Shown one piece after another: positions 1 through 12,000 of a DNA stretch of 64,000 nt. Made by a program: the position numbers and the translations under genes. The stretch's first letter is position 1. Each line of letters starts with the position of its first letter. Under the pieces are notes generated by a model. The model was not told where the DNA came from, made no database searches, and saw only the letters and a program-made list of their open reading frames with translations. The stretch comes from Albifimbria verrucaria (taxonomy: Eukaryota > Ascomycota > Sordariomycetes > Hypocreales > Stachybotryaceae), in assembly GCA_020081605.1 (NCBI GenBank), contig JAHREC010000009.1, positions 3,472,001 through 3,536,000 on the forward strand, written 5' to 3'.

Positions 1-1
1 T

Positions 2-304
2 GTCTTGTGGTTTAACCTCGGAATGCAGCACTACACACGGGCGGAAGATATCCCTAACACCTTGATGTCTGAAGCACACTCCAGTATCATGTTTGCGCCG
101 CAGAACTGGGGCGATGCTGAACTTACAACGGATTTGCAGAATGCAATCATCTATAACTACAAGAAAGGTGTTGAGTTAGTAAAACCCGAGACAAACGGCG
201 TGGAACCCCAACTTGCTTCGTTACGGGGCCTGAGGACGGACTTCTGGGAATATTTGAGGGTGTTGGAATCACGAACGCCCACACAAAGGACGCTTGAGGG
301 TTGA
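2..304 (+). CDS. Copper amine oxidase, C-terminal fragment (starts left of window)
   Basis: The open frame enters from the left edge and ends at TGA 302-304, so only about 100 C-terminal residues are seen. The stretch HYTRAEDIPNT followed by SSIMFAPQNW matches the end of fungal copper/topaquinone amine oxidases, where the histidine before RAEDIP belongs to the conserved C-terminal copper-site region of the catalytic domain. The family deaminates primary amines to aldehydes with release of ammonia and hydrogen peroxide. The topaquinone tyrosine and the other copper ligands lie outside the window, so activity cannot be judged. The tail after the catalytic core (about 45 residues, ending RTLEG) looks unconserved. 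No frameshift is visible in this piece. Confidence 0.85.
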   Translation, partial: VLWFNLGMQHYTRAEDIPNTLMSEAHSSIMFAPQNWGDAELTTDLQNAIIYNYKKGVELVKPETNGVEPQLASLRGLRTDFWEYLRVLESRTPTQRTLEG

Positions 305-1675
305 GCACTTACCGCTCTGTGCATGTGTCTATTGCCGACCAGCAGGGAACATGAAGGAAGAAGGAGAGTAGTGATTAGTGATGCAGCATGGAGTATTCAA
401 ACAATCAATAAAGGTCTTGAATCTAAATGTTAAGCGCCACTATCTAATGCTAGGATGAATCTCAGCATACCTGGTTTTGTTAGAGGACATGTTGACTGAA
501 GTATCCACAGAATTTCTGGGGCCTCGTTTCACGTGCTCAGATGCACCAAAGATGAACTTACTGGATTTGGTCTGCTACAAGCTGGGAGAGGAACAAATTG
601 AAGCCGTTGAATAGTCATGGACTACCTGCTATGTCTTCCTTCACTAATGGGTTCTTCAAAACCAAACCGCTTCGACATCTCAATGTGGTATAAGTCTCAG
701 CGTCTCAAAGACAAAGTTAGCGCGAAAGAAGTTGTGGTACAACTTGTTTAAAATTGGTCTAAAAGCCTAGTGGCCTTTGTGATGTCCTTTATACTCTCTC
801 TATAGCCAATAAGGAATCATTCTCCAGAAACAAACATAAGGGACCAATATATGACCCAATAGGAAGACGCTACAATGAGCTTCTAGCCCTTTCCCGGGTT
901 CAAAGTCTAACATTATGGATCTAGACGTTCATAACTAGATGCCATTATTTATCCACATTACTACCATAAGGATAATTTCATATGCCCTTAGTAAATTCAT
1001 TCCTGGTCTGAATCACTTGAACAGAATATGTAAGATTGGTAAAATCTGCATATAGTTGTTATTGGGTGAAATTTCCAAGGGGACGTTGAAGAGCTTAGGT
1101 AGCAACGGCAGAGGTCTATTGGTTAGAGTCCGTAACAAGATCTACGCCTTAACTGGCCGGGTATAGGTTTCTCTAGTTCATCTTCGTAGAATCTCAAAAT
1201 CACTGCATGGGATAGATGCATTCCTTATCCTTCATTTTACCTAACACAAAGGTGGCGTGAATAAGACGTTGCGGTCGTGATTACTTTGGGTGCTGAGATT
1301 AGAGTTGACGAGTTAGGATGATTGAACAACATATAAATAGTGTGTCGAGTAGTACTGGTCCAATTTAACCTCACTCTGGGCTTGTAACACGTAGCCACTA
1401 TGAGTTTCAACAGGAGTAGCAAAAGTAGCTGGAGCTAGTCAGCTAATAATCAAAAGGGTAGCCAGGGCTCGAATTGTAGAAATATACAACTTGCTTAGCG
1501 AAGTAATGTTGGGAGGATTGATGAGATTCTTAAGTGAAATAAAACAAGAGAAAGGAAAAGATATTCATGGGGCATCCCGACCCATTTGGCCATATGCGCC
1601 ATAGTAAATAATTGACGCACATGTTACTCGTTCAAAAGTATGAGACAGTACAGCTATCAGAGGCCTTCATGTCTC
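305..1675. other. Intergenic, no gene seen
   Basis: AT-rich sequence with frequent stops in all six frames. It should hold the amine oxidase 3' UTR. I see no coding stretch, RNA gene or clear repeat here. Confidence 0.6.
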
Positions 1676-2226
1676 ATGAAAATTTTGTTAGTTATTAGCG
1701 CCATCAAAGTGTCATTGAAAACTGACTTCATTCAAATTATCATTGCAGCATTTGTTTCAGCCTTCAAGCTGCCCGCCGATCTCGCAGATGGGTTTTACCT
1801 TGCCTCGTATGATAACGTAACAGATTTGTAAGTTCATTGGCACTTAGGATCCGCACTGGGTATTCTTGTTTCAACACCCTCGGACATGCAAAGCTTACAG
1901 CCGGCCTCTATCCCCGCAAGCCGTGGTCTTGCTGGCAGAGGAATTATTCATGATCCTTCATGATCCTTTAGATACGCGCTGCGACTGTGGCGTTATACTT
2001 GGCACGTCGAATGCGATTCTATCGTTGAAGACCTAAAAACTCATTTCGGCCAAAAGTCTCAGGGCGGTCTGGGCCACGCGGCGAACTACGCGATCTGCAG
2101 TGGCACTGTGGCTTTTTCAGCGCAGATAACACTGGACGTCTTAACATTTCGACTGATGGAATTGTCACAGCCGCCGGTTTATTACACGGTAATGCGCCTT
2201 GTATGTTGCTGGATCGGTTCTCTTAA
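1676..2226 (+). pseudogene. Small cysteine-containing secreted protein gene, decayed or mis-sequenced
   Basis: ATG 1676 opens a hydrophobic N-terminus (MKILLVISAI...) followed by KLPADLADGFYLASYDN, a mature start I associate with a family of small secreted proteins in Hypocreales (recall, not a search). The frame stops at 1829-1831, inside a GTAAGT that can be the donor of a 73-nt intron (1828-1900, acceptor CTTACAG). Beyond it the coding signal hops frames: RCDCGVILGTS near 1980-2012, CDSIVEDLKTHFGQKSQGG near 2010-2070, then a third frame ending DRFS at TAA 2224-2226. Two one-base losses (near 2011 in AA, near 2117 in TTTT) would join these into about 159 residues. The hops have the same character as breaks in core genes of this window, so the gene may be intact in the organism. 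A true pseudogene is the alternative. Confidence 0.35.
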
Positions 2227-3888
2227 TTAACATATCCCCGAATTCCAACTCCACCACGTAGTCATTAGCTACATGGCATACTCCCTGGCTGGTAATTTTG
2301 TGTTGATGTTCTAACGTTGTTAGTGATACAGTGTTCAGGCATAGGTCACAATTAGGTGCAGATCTAGGAAAGACGTGAAGGATGAGGGGCGTCAGAGCAG
2401 ATCAGGGTCAGGTATCATGAACAGATCACACAACCACAGCTTCAAAGAGAAGTTTCCATCCAATACACTCGTCAGCATAGTATGAAAACATCTTACATTA
2501 CTTATTCTTAAGCTAAATAGAAGCCATTGCTCTCTTCTCCTTGATGTAAAACATTCGTTCCTCTGATAGTTTCTGAGAATGTCTACCTTTTCTTTTTGAG
2601 ACTTGGTATAAGCCGCGCAAACGTTCAGTGAAATGTTTCATAAAGTAAACACTGCTTTTTAATGATTAAAATTATCAAAAGGTATGCTTAGGAATGCAGG
2701 GTATGTAGTGGAATCTGGAACTATTTAAACTCCACTGTTGCGAATAATACGTAGCAAATGGGTTAGCAATAAAATGAGGCCCGCAGCAAAAGGTGAGAGG
2801 TGGATGGGAAAATATTCAGCATCAACTTCAAGTTAAATTACAATAAAACTAGAAGAGGCTAGTAAGCATGTTCTTATGTTTATCTATTTTGTATTTCGTT
2901 TTTCTGGCTTGTAACGACCCATTTTGGTGTATAAACCAAGGACCTACGTGATGTACACCTTCTTTTCTTTGCTTACCGTTTGTCAGTTGAATAAGGCAAA
3001 ATGACGTTGGGACCCGTCACCCTGCATAAGACATGCATTTGCCGAGCATCCTGCCAACGGTCCTTTTGGTCGACCCTTGACGCATACAGCCTCCTCCACC
3101 CCTCGCCGTTGCGTGAAGCTCGGTCGGGCCAATATAGGTTTTGCCCACATAGCATGCCTGAGCTGCTTCATTACGTGGGCAAGTAGCCAAGCCCCGCATG
3201 AAGTTGCTGGAGTTGAAACCCATGGGTCACTCCTCCTTTGCCAGCACATCAGCAAGGAGCATCAGCTTCTATTTTGGTTGATCCATAGCCCATTATGGAA
3301 CCTCAGCTAGCCTCGTAGCAGCCCGGCATCCCAAACAAGATATCCATTCTCCACCCCTCAAGTCCTGCCGAGGGTTCCAAAGAGGGTGCCGACGAAAACA
3401 TACCCAACCAGTGGATGTCCAACGACCCCGCCTCGGCGCTACACCATCAGTTGGCCGACTCGTATCACATCTCCCAGCTCTGCAGTATGTGCGGTGATTT
3501 TTACGCTGCCTCGAACGTGTTCGATGCACATCCATGGGGAGGGTTGCAGTAGCTGAGCGTCTCAGAAGCTGCCAAGATCACGGCATTGCGCCTCCGCCCA
3601 ATGCTACAACCTCACCTGTGAATTACGCCTTCGGCTAACGTGAAAAGATGGAAAAGGTCATTCGCAGATGGAATTGCGTCGGGCACGGGGGCTTCCTGCT
3701 GGCCTCAAGGGGTGGAGGCCGAACGCGGCGAACAAGTATCAAGTATATGGCGAGCATTGGTCCGCATCACCCATAAGAGACCCGGCTTTTCTTGATTTTG
3801 AACCAGAGGCGTTTCCCAAACCAACTTTCTTGCACTCTTCACACTACCATCTACCCATTAAATATCTCTTGAGATCCCTGCGCTTACA
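2227..3888. other. Intergenic with a possible short coding relic
   Basis: The first part (to about 2960) is AT-rich and empty. From about 3000 to 3660 base composition rises, and several overlapping frames are open on both strands. The most protein-like reading is plus-strand 3322-3552, ending in C-x2-C (CSMCGDFYAASN) and a stop after WGGLQ. It has no start of its own and I do not recognise it. It may be a relic of a larger gene. The last 200 bases are the likely promoter and 5' UTR of the next gene. Confidence 0.35.
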
Positions 3889-4407
3889 ATGGCCCCTACT
3901 CCAAGAGAAATTGAGGCTCTCCTCTCCCAGAAGTCGCTCCATGAGCATGTCAAGAGCGGCAGCGCCGGCTCTATGCTCAATTTCGGCGGCCTCGAAGACA
4001 TCTTCGATGAGAACGTCCATGTCCAGATCCCTGGTCTGGATGTTGACATTTACGGTGTAGCCCAGCTTGAAGCTGATGATGTGCACCCTAACGTTCCCGA
4101 TGTGAGCGACATCATCGATGCGGACCACCCGATCGAGACTCCTCCTCCCCACGTTATCGGTGGTGGAGACGATGACCATGCTGTCATCATCACTGTTAGC
4201 AAGGCTGTGACCAAGTCTGGTATGTGATGTTCCACCATGGGTAAATGATACAGAACTGTCCCTGACAATCAAAATCTTGTAGGCAAGCCTTGGGACCATG
4301 AAACGGTTACTCTCCTTCATTTCAACAGTCAGAATAAGATTGACTCCGTCAAGCTCTACATCGACACTAAGCATGTTCACGAGCATCATGAGGCTCATGG
4401 CGTGTAA
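3889..4407 (+). CDS. NTF2-like (SnoaL-like) small protein
   Basis: Two exons, 3889-4219 and 4283-4407, joined over a 63-nt intron (GTATGT...TTGTAG). They total 456 nt, giving 151 residues with no frameshift. The protein starts MAPTPREIEALLSQKS, a short N-terminal helix typical of single-domain NTF2-like proteins, and continues with alternating strand-like segments (VHVQIPGLDVDIYGVAQLE, AVIITVSKAV, VTLLHFNSQNKIDSVKLYID) that fit the cone-shaped fold of ketosteroid isomerase/SnoaL relatives. Exon 2 is needed to supply the last two strands. A polar histidine-rich tail (HVHEHHEAHGV) ends it. No signal peptide is visible, so it is probably cytosolic. It lies 620 bp upstream of the NRPS on the same strand. 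Such proteins sometimes act in secondary metabolism, but they are also common as stand-alone proteins, so a link is only possible. Family assignment is by pattern. Confidence 0.65.
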
Positions 4408-5030
4408 ATGGAGGGAGCTTGGGCCCCGGCTTTCTCTGCTGGCTTTCAAATCACGGACTAAGTAGCGGCATGTATGTAGATGCACAGTAAGTAGTAAAGC
4501 AGGTAGCATTGCACATGGTAACAATCAATGGACTGTTAAGAATGCCGCCTTCAGGGCTTCATACTTGTCGTAATGCCATATATCACTTGCCATAAACAGG
4601 CGTAACCAACATTAGGTTAAAACTAAAAGTGTGATTAGCCGTTTCTAAGTGCTGTGTGTAAGTGGGTGCAGTTAATAATACGACCGTTATAGCATGTACC
4701 GTAGATCTCTACTCCACTTCTCCTGCAGCGCTACGTTTTGCAGGGTCTTCTGTGCTTGGGTTGCCTAACTGTAGGCGGCTTGATTGGGCAACTTGACTAG
4801 CATCTTGTCTGATTTGGCATGGTTCTCAATATATGCAGCCTGTGCATAGCTGAAGAACACGGAGTTGCTTGCATGTGCTCGTGCTCTCCCCACACCCCTG
4901 TGTCAATTCTTGCTGCCAGCTTCTTTTGCACTTCTGTTAAGCGAAAGATGTCGGCTTCTTCATGAAACTGGACTGTCTGCTGAAGTTCTCTCCCTTCGTC
5001 GCTTTTGTCATTGTATGCAGTCACCCCACC
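4408..5030. other. Intergenic, NRPS promoter region
   Basis: Holds the 3' UTR of the NTF2-like gene and the upstream region of the NRPS. The frame of the NRPS is also open back to an ATG at 4962, giving a possible longer N-terminus. I see no separate gene. Confidence 0.5.
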
Positions 5031-8000
5031 ATGGCTGGCACAATGCGAAGAGGAAAAGATGATTTGGGTCATTCTACTTTCTGGCCCAAATACCTTGACA
5101 GGGTCTCCTGTGCATTCCCCAGGCTCATAGATCCTTCGTCTGGCAACGAGCAAGCCAGCCCCATTGTGTGCACCGCCAGCCTGGAACCATTACACAGAAT
5201 TCAAGACCGGAATGTCGATTCGATAGGTTTGTATCTGGCTGCTTGGTCTTTGCTTCTAAAACTTTATGTCGGCGCGGACGAGGTCTGTTTCGGGGTGGCA
5301 CAGCAGCCACCCCCAGTTCAGCGAGGAATGGCAATGTCACTGATGAGTTTTCATCTTTGCGGTCCTACACGGTATGCAGAATACTGTTCGAAAAGGATCA
5401 GAGAGCCTCAGACGTGGTACTTGACTGCAAAGCATCACTGGAGGCCAGTTTACAACACACATGTTCTTCGTTGTCCGAGCTGTTCCGTCACATTGGAACT
5501 TCAAGGCAAGGCCAGTTCAATACGGCTGTATACCTCGACGGACCAGAAGACACTCTCGATATCGACGTCGAGTACTTTGATATGGCCTTGATTGTGCGTC
5601 GTTCAATGTCGGACGAGTCGACTTCCTGCTACCTCCAATTTTCTTCCTCCCATCTTTCAGCTTCCGCTGCAGCTCTCGTTGCTGCCAACTACCGAACCAT
5701 TGTTTCGCAGCTTGTGTCAAACCCCATTTCACAATTTGAACACCTAAACATGTTGAGCACAGAAGATTTGGAAAAGACTTGGAGTTGGAATCGCGAATCC
5801 CCGGCACCAATCGACAGCTTTGTACACGACGTCATTGCAAATAACGTCATATCACGTCCTAATGCCCCTGCGATCAGTGCATCTGACATGTCCTTTACCT
5901 ATATGGAATTGGACATCGCCTCTAATATCTTGGCGAATTTCCTTGTCCAAGAAGGTATCAGGCCGGAGATGATTGTACCGCTCTGTTTTAACAAGTCGGC
6001 CTGGGCTACCATCTCGATGCTGGCAGTCATCAAGGCGGGCGGCGCATTCACATTTTTGGATCCCTCTTCTCCCATCGAAGCCCTCAAAGATATCGTAAGA
6101 CAGACCGACGCAAAGTTTCTACTTTGTTCGACCTCTAATAGTGCCGCATGGGACGGCCTTTTCCCTGCCTACGAAGTGAGTGCCAAAACCATTGCAGCAC
6201 TGCCTCAATACCGCAATGCGCCAAAGAATTTTGGTCGCTCGTCCAATCTGCTCTATGTGGTATTCACCTCAGGAAGTACGGGCAAGCCGAAGGGCGTCTG
6301 CGTAGAACACTCGAGCTTTCTCTCCTCTGCTCTCGACTTCATCAAGACCACAGGGATGAATTCTTCAACTCGAGTGCTTCACTTCGCAGCTTATAGCTTT
6401 GACGCCAGCATCTTCGAGAACTTCACAGCGCTTCTGTGCGGGGTTGCTTGTGTACACCTGACGAATTATCACGAGATTTGGGGATTCCTCATTTTATCAA
6501 TGAATTCGCCGTCACTTTGGCTTTTTTATTCCATCCTTGGTGACCACCTTTGGACCCAATGATGTGCCTAGTCTTGATACGCTTATTCTCATGGGTGAGG
6601 CCCCAACAAAGGCTAGCCTCGACAAATGGGTTGGTTATGTCCGGCTAATAAACGCTTACGGCCCGAGCGAGTGTTGCGTTGCGTCGTCAGTCAATCCAAA
6701 TCTTGAACTTCAAACAGAGCCGGGCAATATTGGATGGCCTGTAGGCGGGCTGCTATGGGTGGTTGACTCAAACAATCACAATAAACTCGCACCTATTGGA
6801 GCTGTAGGTGAGCTGGCCATTGAAGGCCCTCACCTTGGCCGAGGATATCTTAAATCCAGCGAGAAGACGGCCAAGGCATTCATCGACGCGCCCGACTGGA
6901 CGGCCGACTTTCCTTTTTCACGGAGTCGTCGAGTTTACTTAACGGGTGACATTGTACGGCGCAATATAGACGGGTCAGTTGTTTTTATTGGACGAAGAGA
7001 CACTCAGGTTAAAATTCGAGGCATGCGGATCGAACTTGGTGCGATTGAGCAGCGCCTCTCCACCGATCGTATGGTAAAGTCGGTTGCAGTCATAGTTCCC
7101 AACAATGGAGCTCTTAAGAAGCGTCTTGTTGCTTTGTTGTCTATCGAAGATGTGATTGCTGAGCCTAAAGGTGGCTTGGAGATCTTCAAGTTTACCGACT
7201 CAACACCAGAGGTCGAACATGTGCGCGAGTCCATTCGCAGGATACGCGATCGACTTGGGCAGCAGGTACCAGGATATATGGTCCCCTCACACTGGTTCGT
7301 CCTGAAGTCATTTCCTCTCATGCCTTCAGGCAAGATTCATAGGGTCAAGGTTAAGGCTTGGATTGATGAAATACGCGCTGAGGTTCTTGGAGAAACCCAG
7401 TGCCTAATAAACCAAGACAGCATAGATGATGGTTATGAAGAGGCATTAACACCAGTTGTACAGGCAATTAGCCGCGAAATCGGTCTTGTGCTGAATTTAC
7501 CATTTGAATCTGTCACAACCTCAAAGAGTTTCATTGGTCTTGGCGGAGATTCCATCTCGGCTTTGCAGCTCATGTCCCAGTGCAGAGCACAGAACGTGAT
7601 GCTGACTGTGCGTCAGATTATGCAGTCTAAATCTATCGTCAAACTTTCTCAGTATGTCAGACCATCCACTAGGCACATCTATGAACTTCAGATGGACACC
7701 AACAACTTTTTCGATGTCCCATTCGATCTTTCACCAATCCAGCAGCTATTCTTCCATTGGGAGCCGGAGGGAACACACGCAGGAGGTAATAATAGATTCA
7801 ACCAGAGTTTCTTGTTGCGAGTGAAGCGACCTGTTTCATTGGAATCTTTAGCAACGGCTCTGAAGGTCTTGGTTGAGAGGCATCCTATGCTACGATGCCG
7901 ATTTGTCAGATCATCGTCGTCCAAGTGGCAGCAAATCATACCCAAAGAAGTTGCAAATTCTGTCCGTTGGGAGGAACATTGCGTCGCGAGACCTGAAATC

Positions 8001-9050
8001 ATTCAAGAAATTATTTTGAAGAGTCAGTGTGCCATTGGCATGGTTTGTGGGCCCGTCTTTATTGTTGACCTCATCAACGAGTCTAATGGCCAGCTGCTAT
8101 CCATGATCGCTCATCATACAGTGGTGGACTTGGTCTCATGGAGAGTCATTATACGCGAGCTAGAATTCATGCTTGACGGCGGTGAAAACAGGGCTTTACA
8201 ACCACATAAGTCCCTCCCTTGGCCAACTTGGTGCAGGCTTCAGGCCGGATATGCAAGTCAACACCTACCACCAAGGATCGCTCTGCCAAACTACACTAAG
8301 GACCTGACTCATTTGGACTATTTGAGATATTGGGGATGGAGGACAAAGAGAACAAGTTCAGCGATACGACTAGAACGGCAATTCATTTAGACTCGGCCAA
8401 GACATCCCTTCTCATGGAGCCAGAACGCCATCAGGTTTTTGGAACCGAACCAGTCGATCTTTTCCTTTCTATAATTGTACATTCATTCATACATACGTTC
8501 ATCGAAAAGGCAATTCCCACAATATTTCTTAAATCGCATGGCAGGGAGCCTTGGGATGATTCTATTAACGTCTCATCTACTGTGGGTTGGTTTACAGCTA
8601 TGTACCCAATCTTAATGAAAGAAGGAGGTCGAGACCTCGTTGATACGCTTCGTCGAGTAAAAGACGCTCGAAGGCGTGTTCCTAGCAATGGATGGCCGTA
8701 TTTTGCGTCGACCTTTCACCATCCTGAAGCAATTCGAGAATTTGGGTTGCCAACTAATTTAGAGGTCATATTCGATTTTCTTGGCCTTTACCAGCAGTTT
8801 GAAAGGTCTGACAGTCTATTTGAGCAGCAGGTGTGGGAGAATTCGGACATAGGCCCAGATTTCCGTCGTCCTGGCCTATTCGAAATCACGGCTGAGGTTA
8901 CTCAGGGACAACTCCAGCTCAAATTTGAATACAATCGGACCATGAAGCATCAGGATAGCATAACTCGGTGGATTCAAGAGTGTGAGAAGAACTTGAATCG
9001 CATCACCTCAGAGCTGGACGCTACAAGGATTGGAGGCCACTGCATGCACA
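5031..9050 (+). other. NRPS start: half C domain and module 1 (A1-T1-E1)
   Basis: The protein opens after the position of the HHxxxDG motif, so only the C-terminal lobe of a condensation domain is present (to about 5750). A1 runs about 5810-7400 with FTSGSTGKPKG (A3 motif), NAYGPSECC (A5), LTGDI (A7), GRRDTQVKIRGMRIELG (A8) and SGKIHR (A10). By hand alignment to PheA the pocket positions 235, 236, 239, 278, 299, 301, 322, 330, 331, 517 read D A F F I M A V A K; I draw no substrate from this. T1 (about 7430-7640) carries GLGGDSISA with the pantetheine serine. E1 (about 7690-9050) has AHHTVVDLVSW, the epimerisation form of the HHxxxD motif, so residue 1 should become D. Breaks lie near 5310, 6478, 6525 and 8333. 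Confidence 0.85.
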
Positions 9051-12000
9051 GCCTGAGTGACTTTCCGCTTCTCCGAATGGGATACAATGGTCTTGACAAT
9101 ATGTTCCAATCTGTACTTCCCCGTCTAACCATTTCTGCGGAAAACGTGGAAGACATCTACGATACTTCACCGATGCAAACTGGTATGCTGCTGAGCCAGG
9201 CGAAGAACCCTGCTTTATATCAATGTTCTACTGTGTTCCAGATTAAGACTGCACCACGCTGTCAATCGCTGGACCTGCAGCGCTTGAGTAATGCCTGGCA
9301 GAGTCTTGTGCAACGACATTCTGCTCTCCGAACAATTTTCATTCCCGGTGTTTCTGACGAGAATGCCTTCTACCAAGTTGTTCTAAGAACAGTAGACCCC
9401 AAATTACACAGGTGTCCTGTCTAAAGAGCGATGTTGATACAGTTTTGAAAGCGCCTTCACATCTTCCGTTACATGATGGTCGCCCTCCCAACAGTTTGAC
9501 TATCTGCCAAGCCAGCCATGGGGAAACGTACATCAGACTCGATATTAACCATGCCTGCATCGACGGGGCTTCTGGTCACATTTTTGTGAAGGATTTTGTC
9601 GCCTTATACGAGGGCATCGTACAACTCCCGAAGGCACCAGTCTATAGAGACTTTATCTCGAAGATACGAGAGTGCAATTTGGATAAGGATGTCCAGTACT
9701 GGAAAGAGTATCTCCGTGATGTTGAACCTTGTCATCTTCCCATACTGGACGACGGTATTCCACAAGACGGATCTCTTCAAAAATACAAGTTACGTCACGA
9801 GTTTCGATCGAATCTTTGAGCCGGTTCTGTCAGTCACACGGCGTCACTATTCCTACTATTCTCAAAACGGCGTGGTCTATCGTGCTACGGGCTTACACTG
9901 GCTCTGAGACTGCATGCTTTGGCTATCTTGTTTCTGGCAGAGACGACCTGGGCGAAGATGAATACATGATGGAGAATATGTTTGGTGTACTAGCCAACAT
10001 ATTGGTGTGCCATTGTGATCTTTCGGAGACGCTAGAATCCTTGCTTAGCAAGATTCATCAACATGCACTCAGCGATCTGGATCATCAATATTGCTCACTA
10101 GCGCATATCCAACGAAGCCTTGACTCTAACAAACTTGCCAGTCAGCAGCCACTCTTTAACACAATCTTGAACTTCCAAGTACGTCCGAACACTGCAGCTG
10201 GCGAGTCTTCCATTGAACTATGCGAGACGTCCCTGTATGAACCAACGGAATACAGTTGCGTCGTCGACATCGCTACTAATGGCGAGCACTTTGAGATTTC
10301 AGTTAGTCATTGGACATCTTCACTCTCGCGTGGTCAGGCAGATAATGTTGCCGAGGCCTTCTTGACAGCCATTGAAGCTATTATTCAGGCTCCAGCAACA
10401 ATTCTTGGCAAGGAGATAGACTTATTTGGCGAAAGCCACAGCAGGCAGGTTTGGACGTGGAATCGCATAGTGCCTCCACGCATTGACATGTGCATCCACG
10501 ACGTCATTTCACGCAACGCAGGAGAGTATCCTGATGCCTCAGCAATCGAGTCGTGGGACGCCGCATTGACCTATGGGAGCTTGGATGAAACCACCACACA
10601 GCTTGCATGTCACTTATCGCACCTTGGTGTTGGCTCTGGGTCTATTGTCCCACTATGCTTCGCTAAATCTGCATGGGCCATCGTCTCCTTACTGGCTGTG
10701 TTGAAGGCTGGTGGCGCATTTGTGCTCCTAAGCCCTGATGTCATGGCTCTCGAAAGGACTGATGGAATCATTCGAGACACTGGATCCAAGATTATTATTG
10801 CTGGCGGCGAAAGAGAATCCTTACTTCTGACTAATTCTATGACTGCAATCAACCCAGCTGTTCTAGTTGTTGACAAGGAATCCATATCACGACTGCAATT
10901 TTGTTCTAGCTGCAACGCAACAGAAGGCCTAAAGCCTGCCGCCAGTCCTCACCATCCCGCCTACATTTTTTACACTAGCGGAACCACTGGAACACCCAAA
11001 GGCAGCGTTAACACCCATTCGAGCTTCTGTACTGCCGCTACTAGGTATTGGGAGCGGGTGGGTATGTCCCGCAGGTCGCGAGTTCTGCAATTCGCCTCAT
11101 ATACGTTTGATGTTTGCCTGTCTGAAATTTTGGCTGTTCTCATGTTTGGGGGTACTGTGTGTGTCCCTCACGAGAAACAGAGGACTGAAAACATAGTCAA
11201 CGTAATTAATGAAGCCAGAGTCAACATGGCGCTTCTAACCCCATCCGTGGCTCGTCTCATTACACCTACCGTGGTTCCCACATTGGAGATACTCGCGCTG
11301 TGTGGCGAGGCAGTAACCAAGACCGACGTTGCACACTGGAAAGGACATGTTCAGTTGGCCAACAGTTATGGACCAAGTGAATGCAGTGTCGTTACCACGG
11401 TGAACGAATGCATGTTGGACGATCCAACGAATATCGGCAGGCCAACCGGCAGCCTCTGTTGGGTCGCTGACCCCGAAAACCACGAGCGTCTTCTGCCCAT
11501 CGGTGCGGTTGGTGAGCTCATTATTGAGGGCCACAACGTCGCCAATGGCTATTTTAATGACGATCGCAAGACAGCCGAGGTCTTCATCAAGCCACCAGCC
11601 TGGCTCGTCCAGAAACGCTTAGACAGCGGACAGCAAGTCTTAGATCGAGTATACAAGACAGGCGACTTGGTTCGGTACAACTCTGACGGCACTATGCAGT
11701 TTGTGGGTCGAAGAGATACACAGACTAAGCTTCGCGGTCAGCGAATGGAGTTGGGTGAGGTTGAGCATCACTTACTACTCCAATCTTCCTTGATAAGGGC
11801 TGTTGCCGTCGAAGTCATCCAGCCGAAGGTATATCAAGACCGACAAGTTCTTGCCGCATTCTTTGTGCCTATTGTTGTAAGAGGAAAAGACGAAGCATGG
11901 GTAAAACCTCTTAATGATACAACATTCTTAGACCTTCCAAAAGATTTGGCCATTCAGTTACAAGCACTTCAGGAGACTTTGGCAAACTTTCTGCCCTTGT

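Noticed and set aside
304..2970. Repeat-induced point mutation as the cause of broken frames
   Set aside because: The breaks are base losses, not C-to-T changes creating stops; only copy 2 of the right-edge duplication hints at such transitions.
2973..3535. Overlapping frames on both strands at 3.0-3.5 kb as genes
   Set aside because: None is recognisable; the only protein-like piece (3322-3552) lacks a start and is noted as a possible relic.
3844..4524. 226-codon minus-strand frame
   Set aside because: Reverse strand of the two-exon NTF2-like gene, whose spliced frame is exact.
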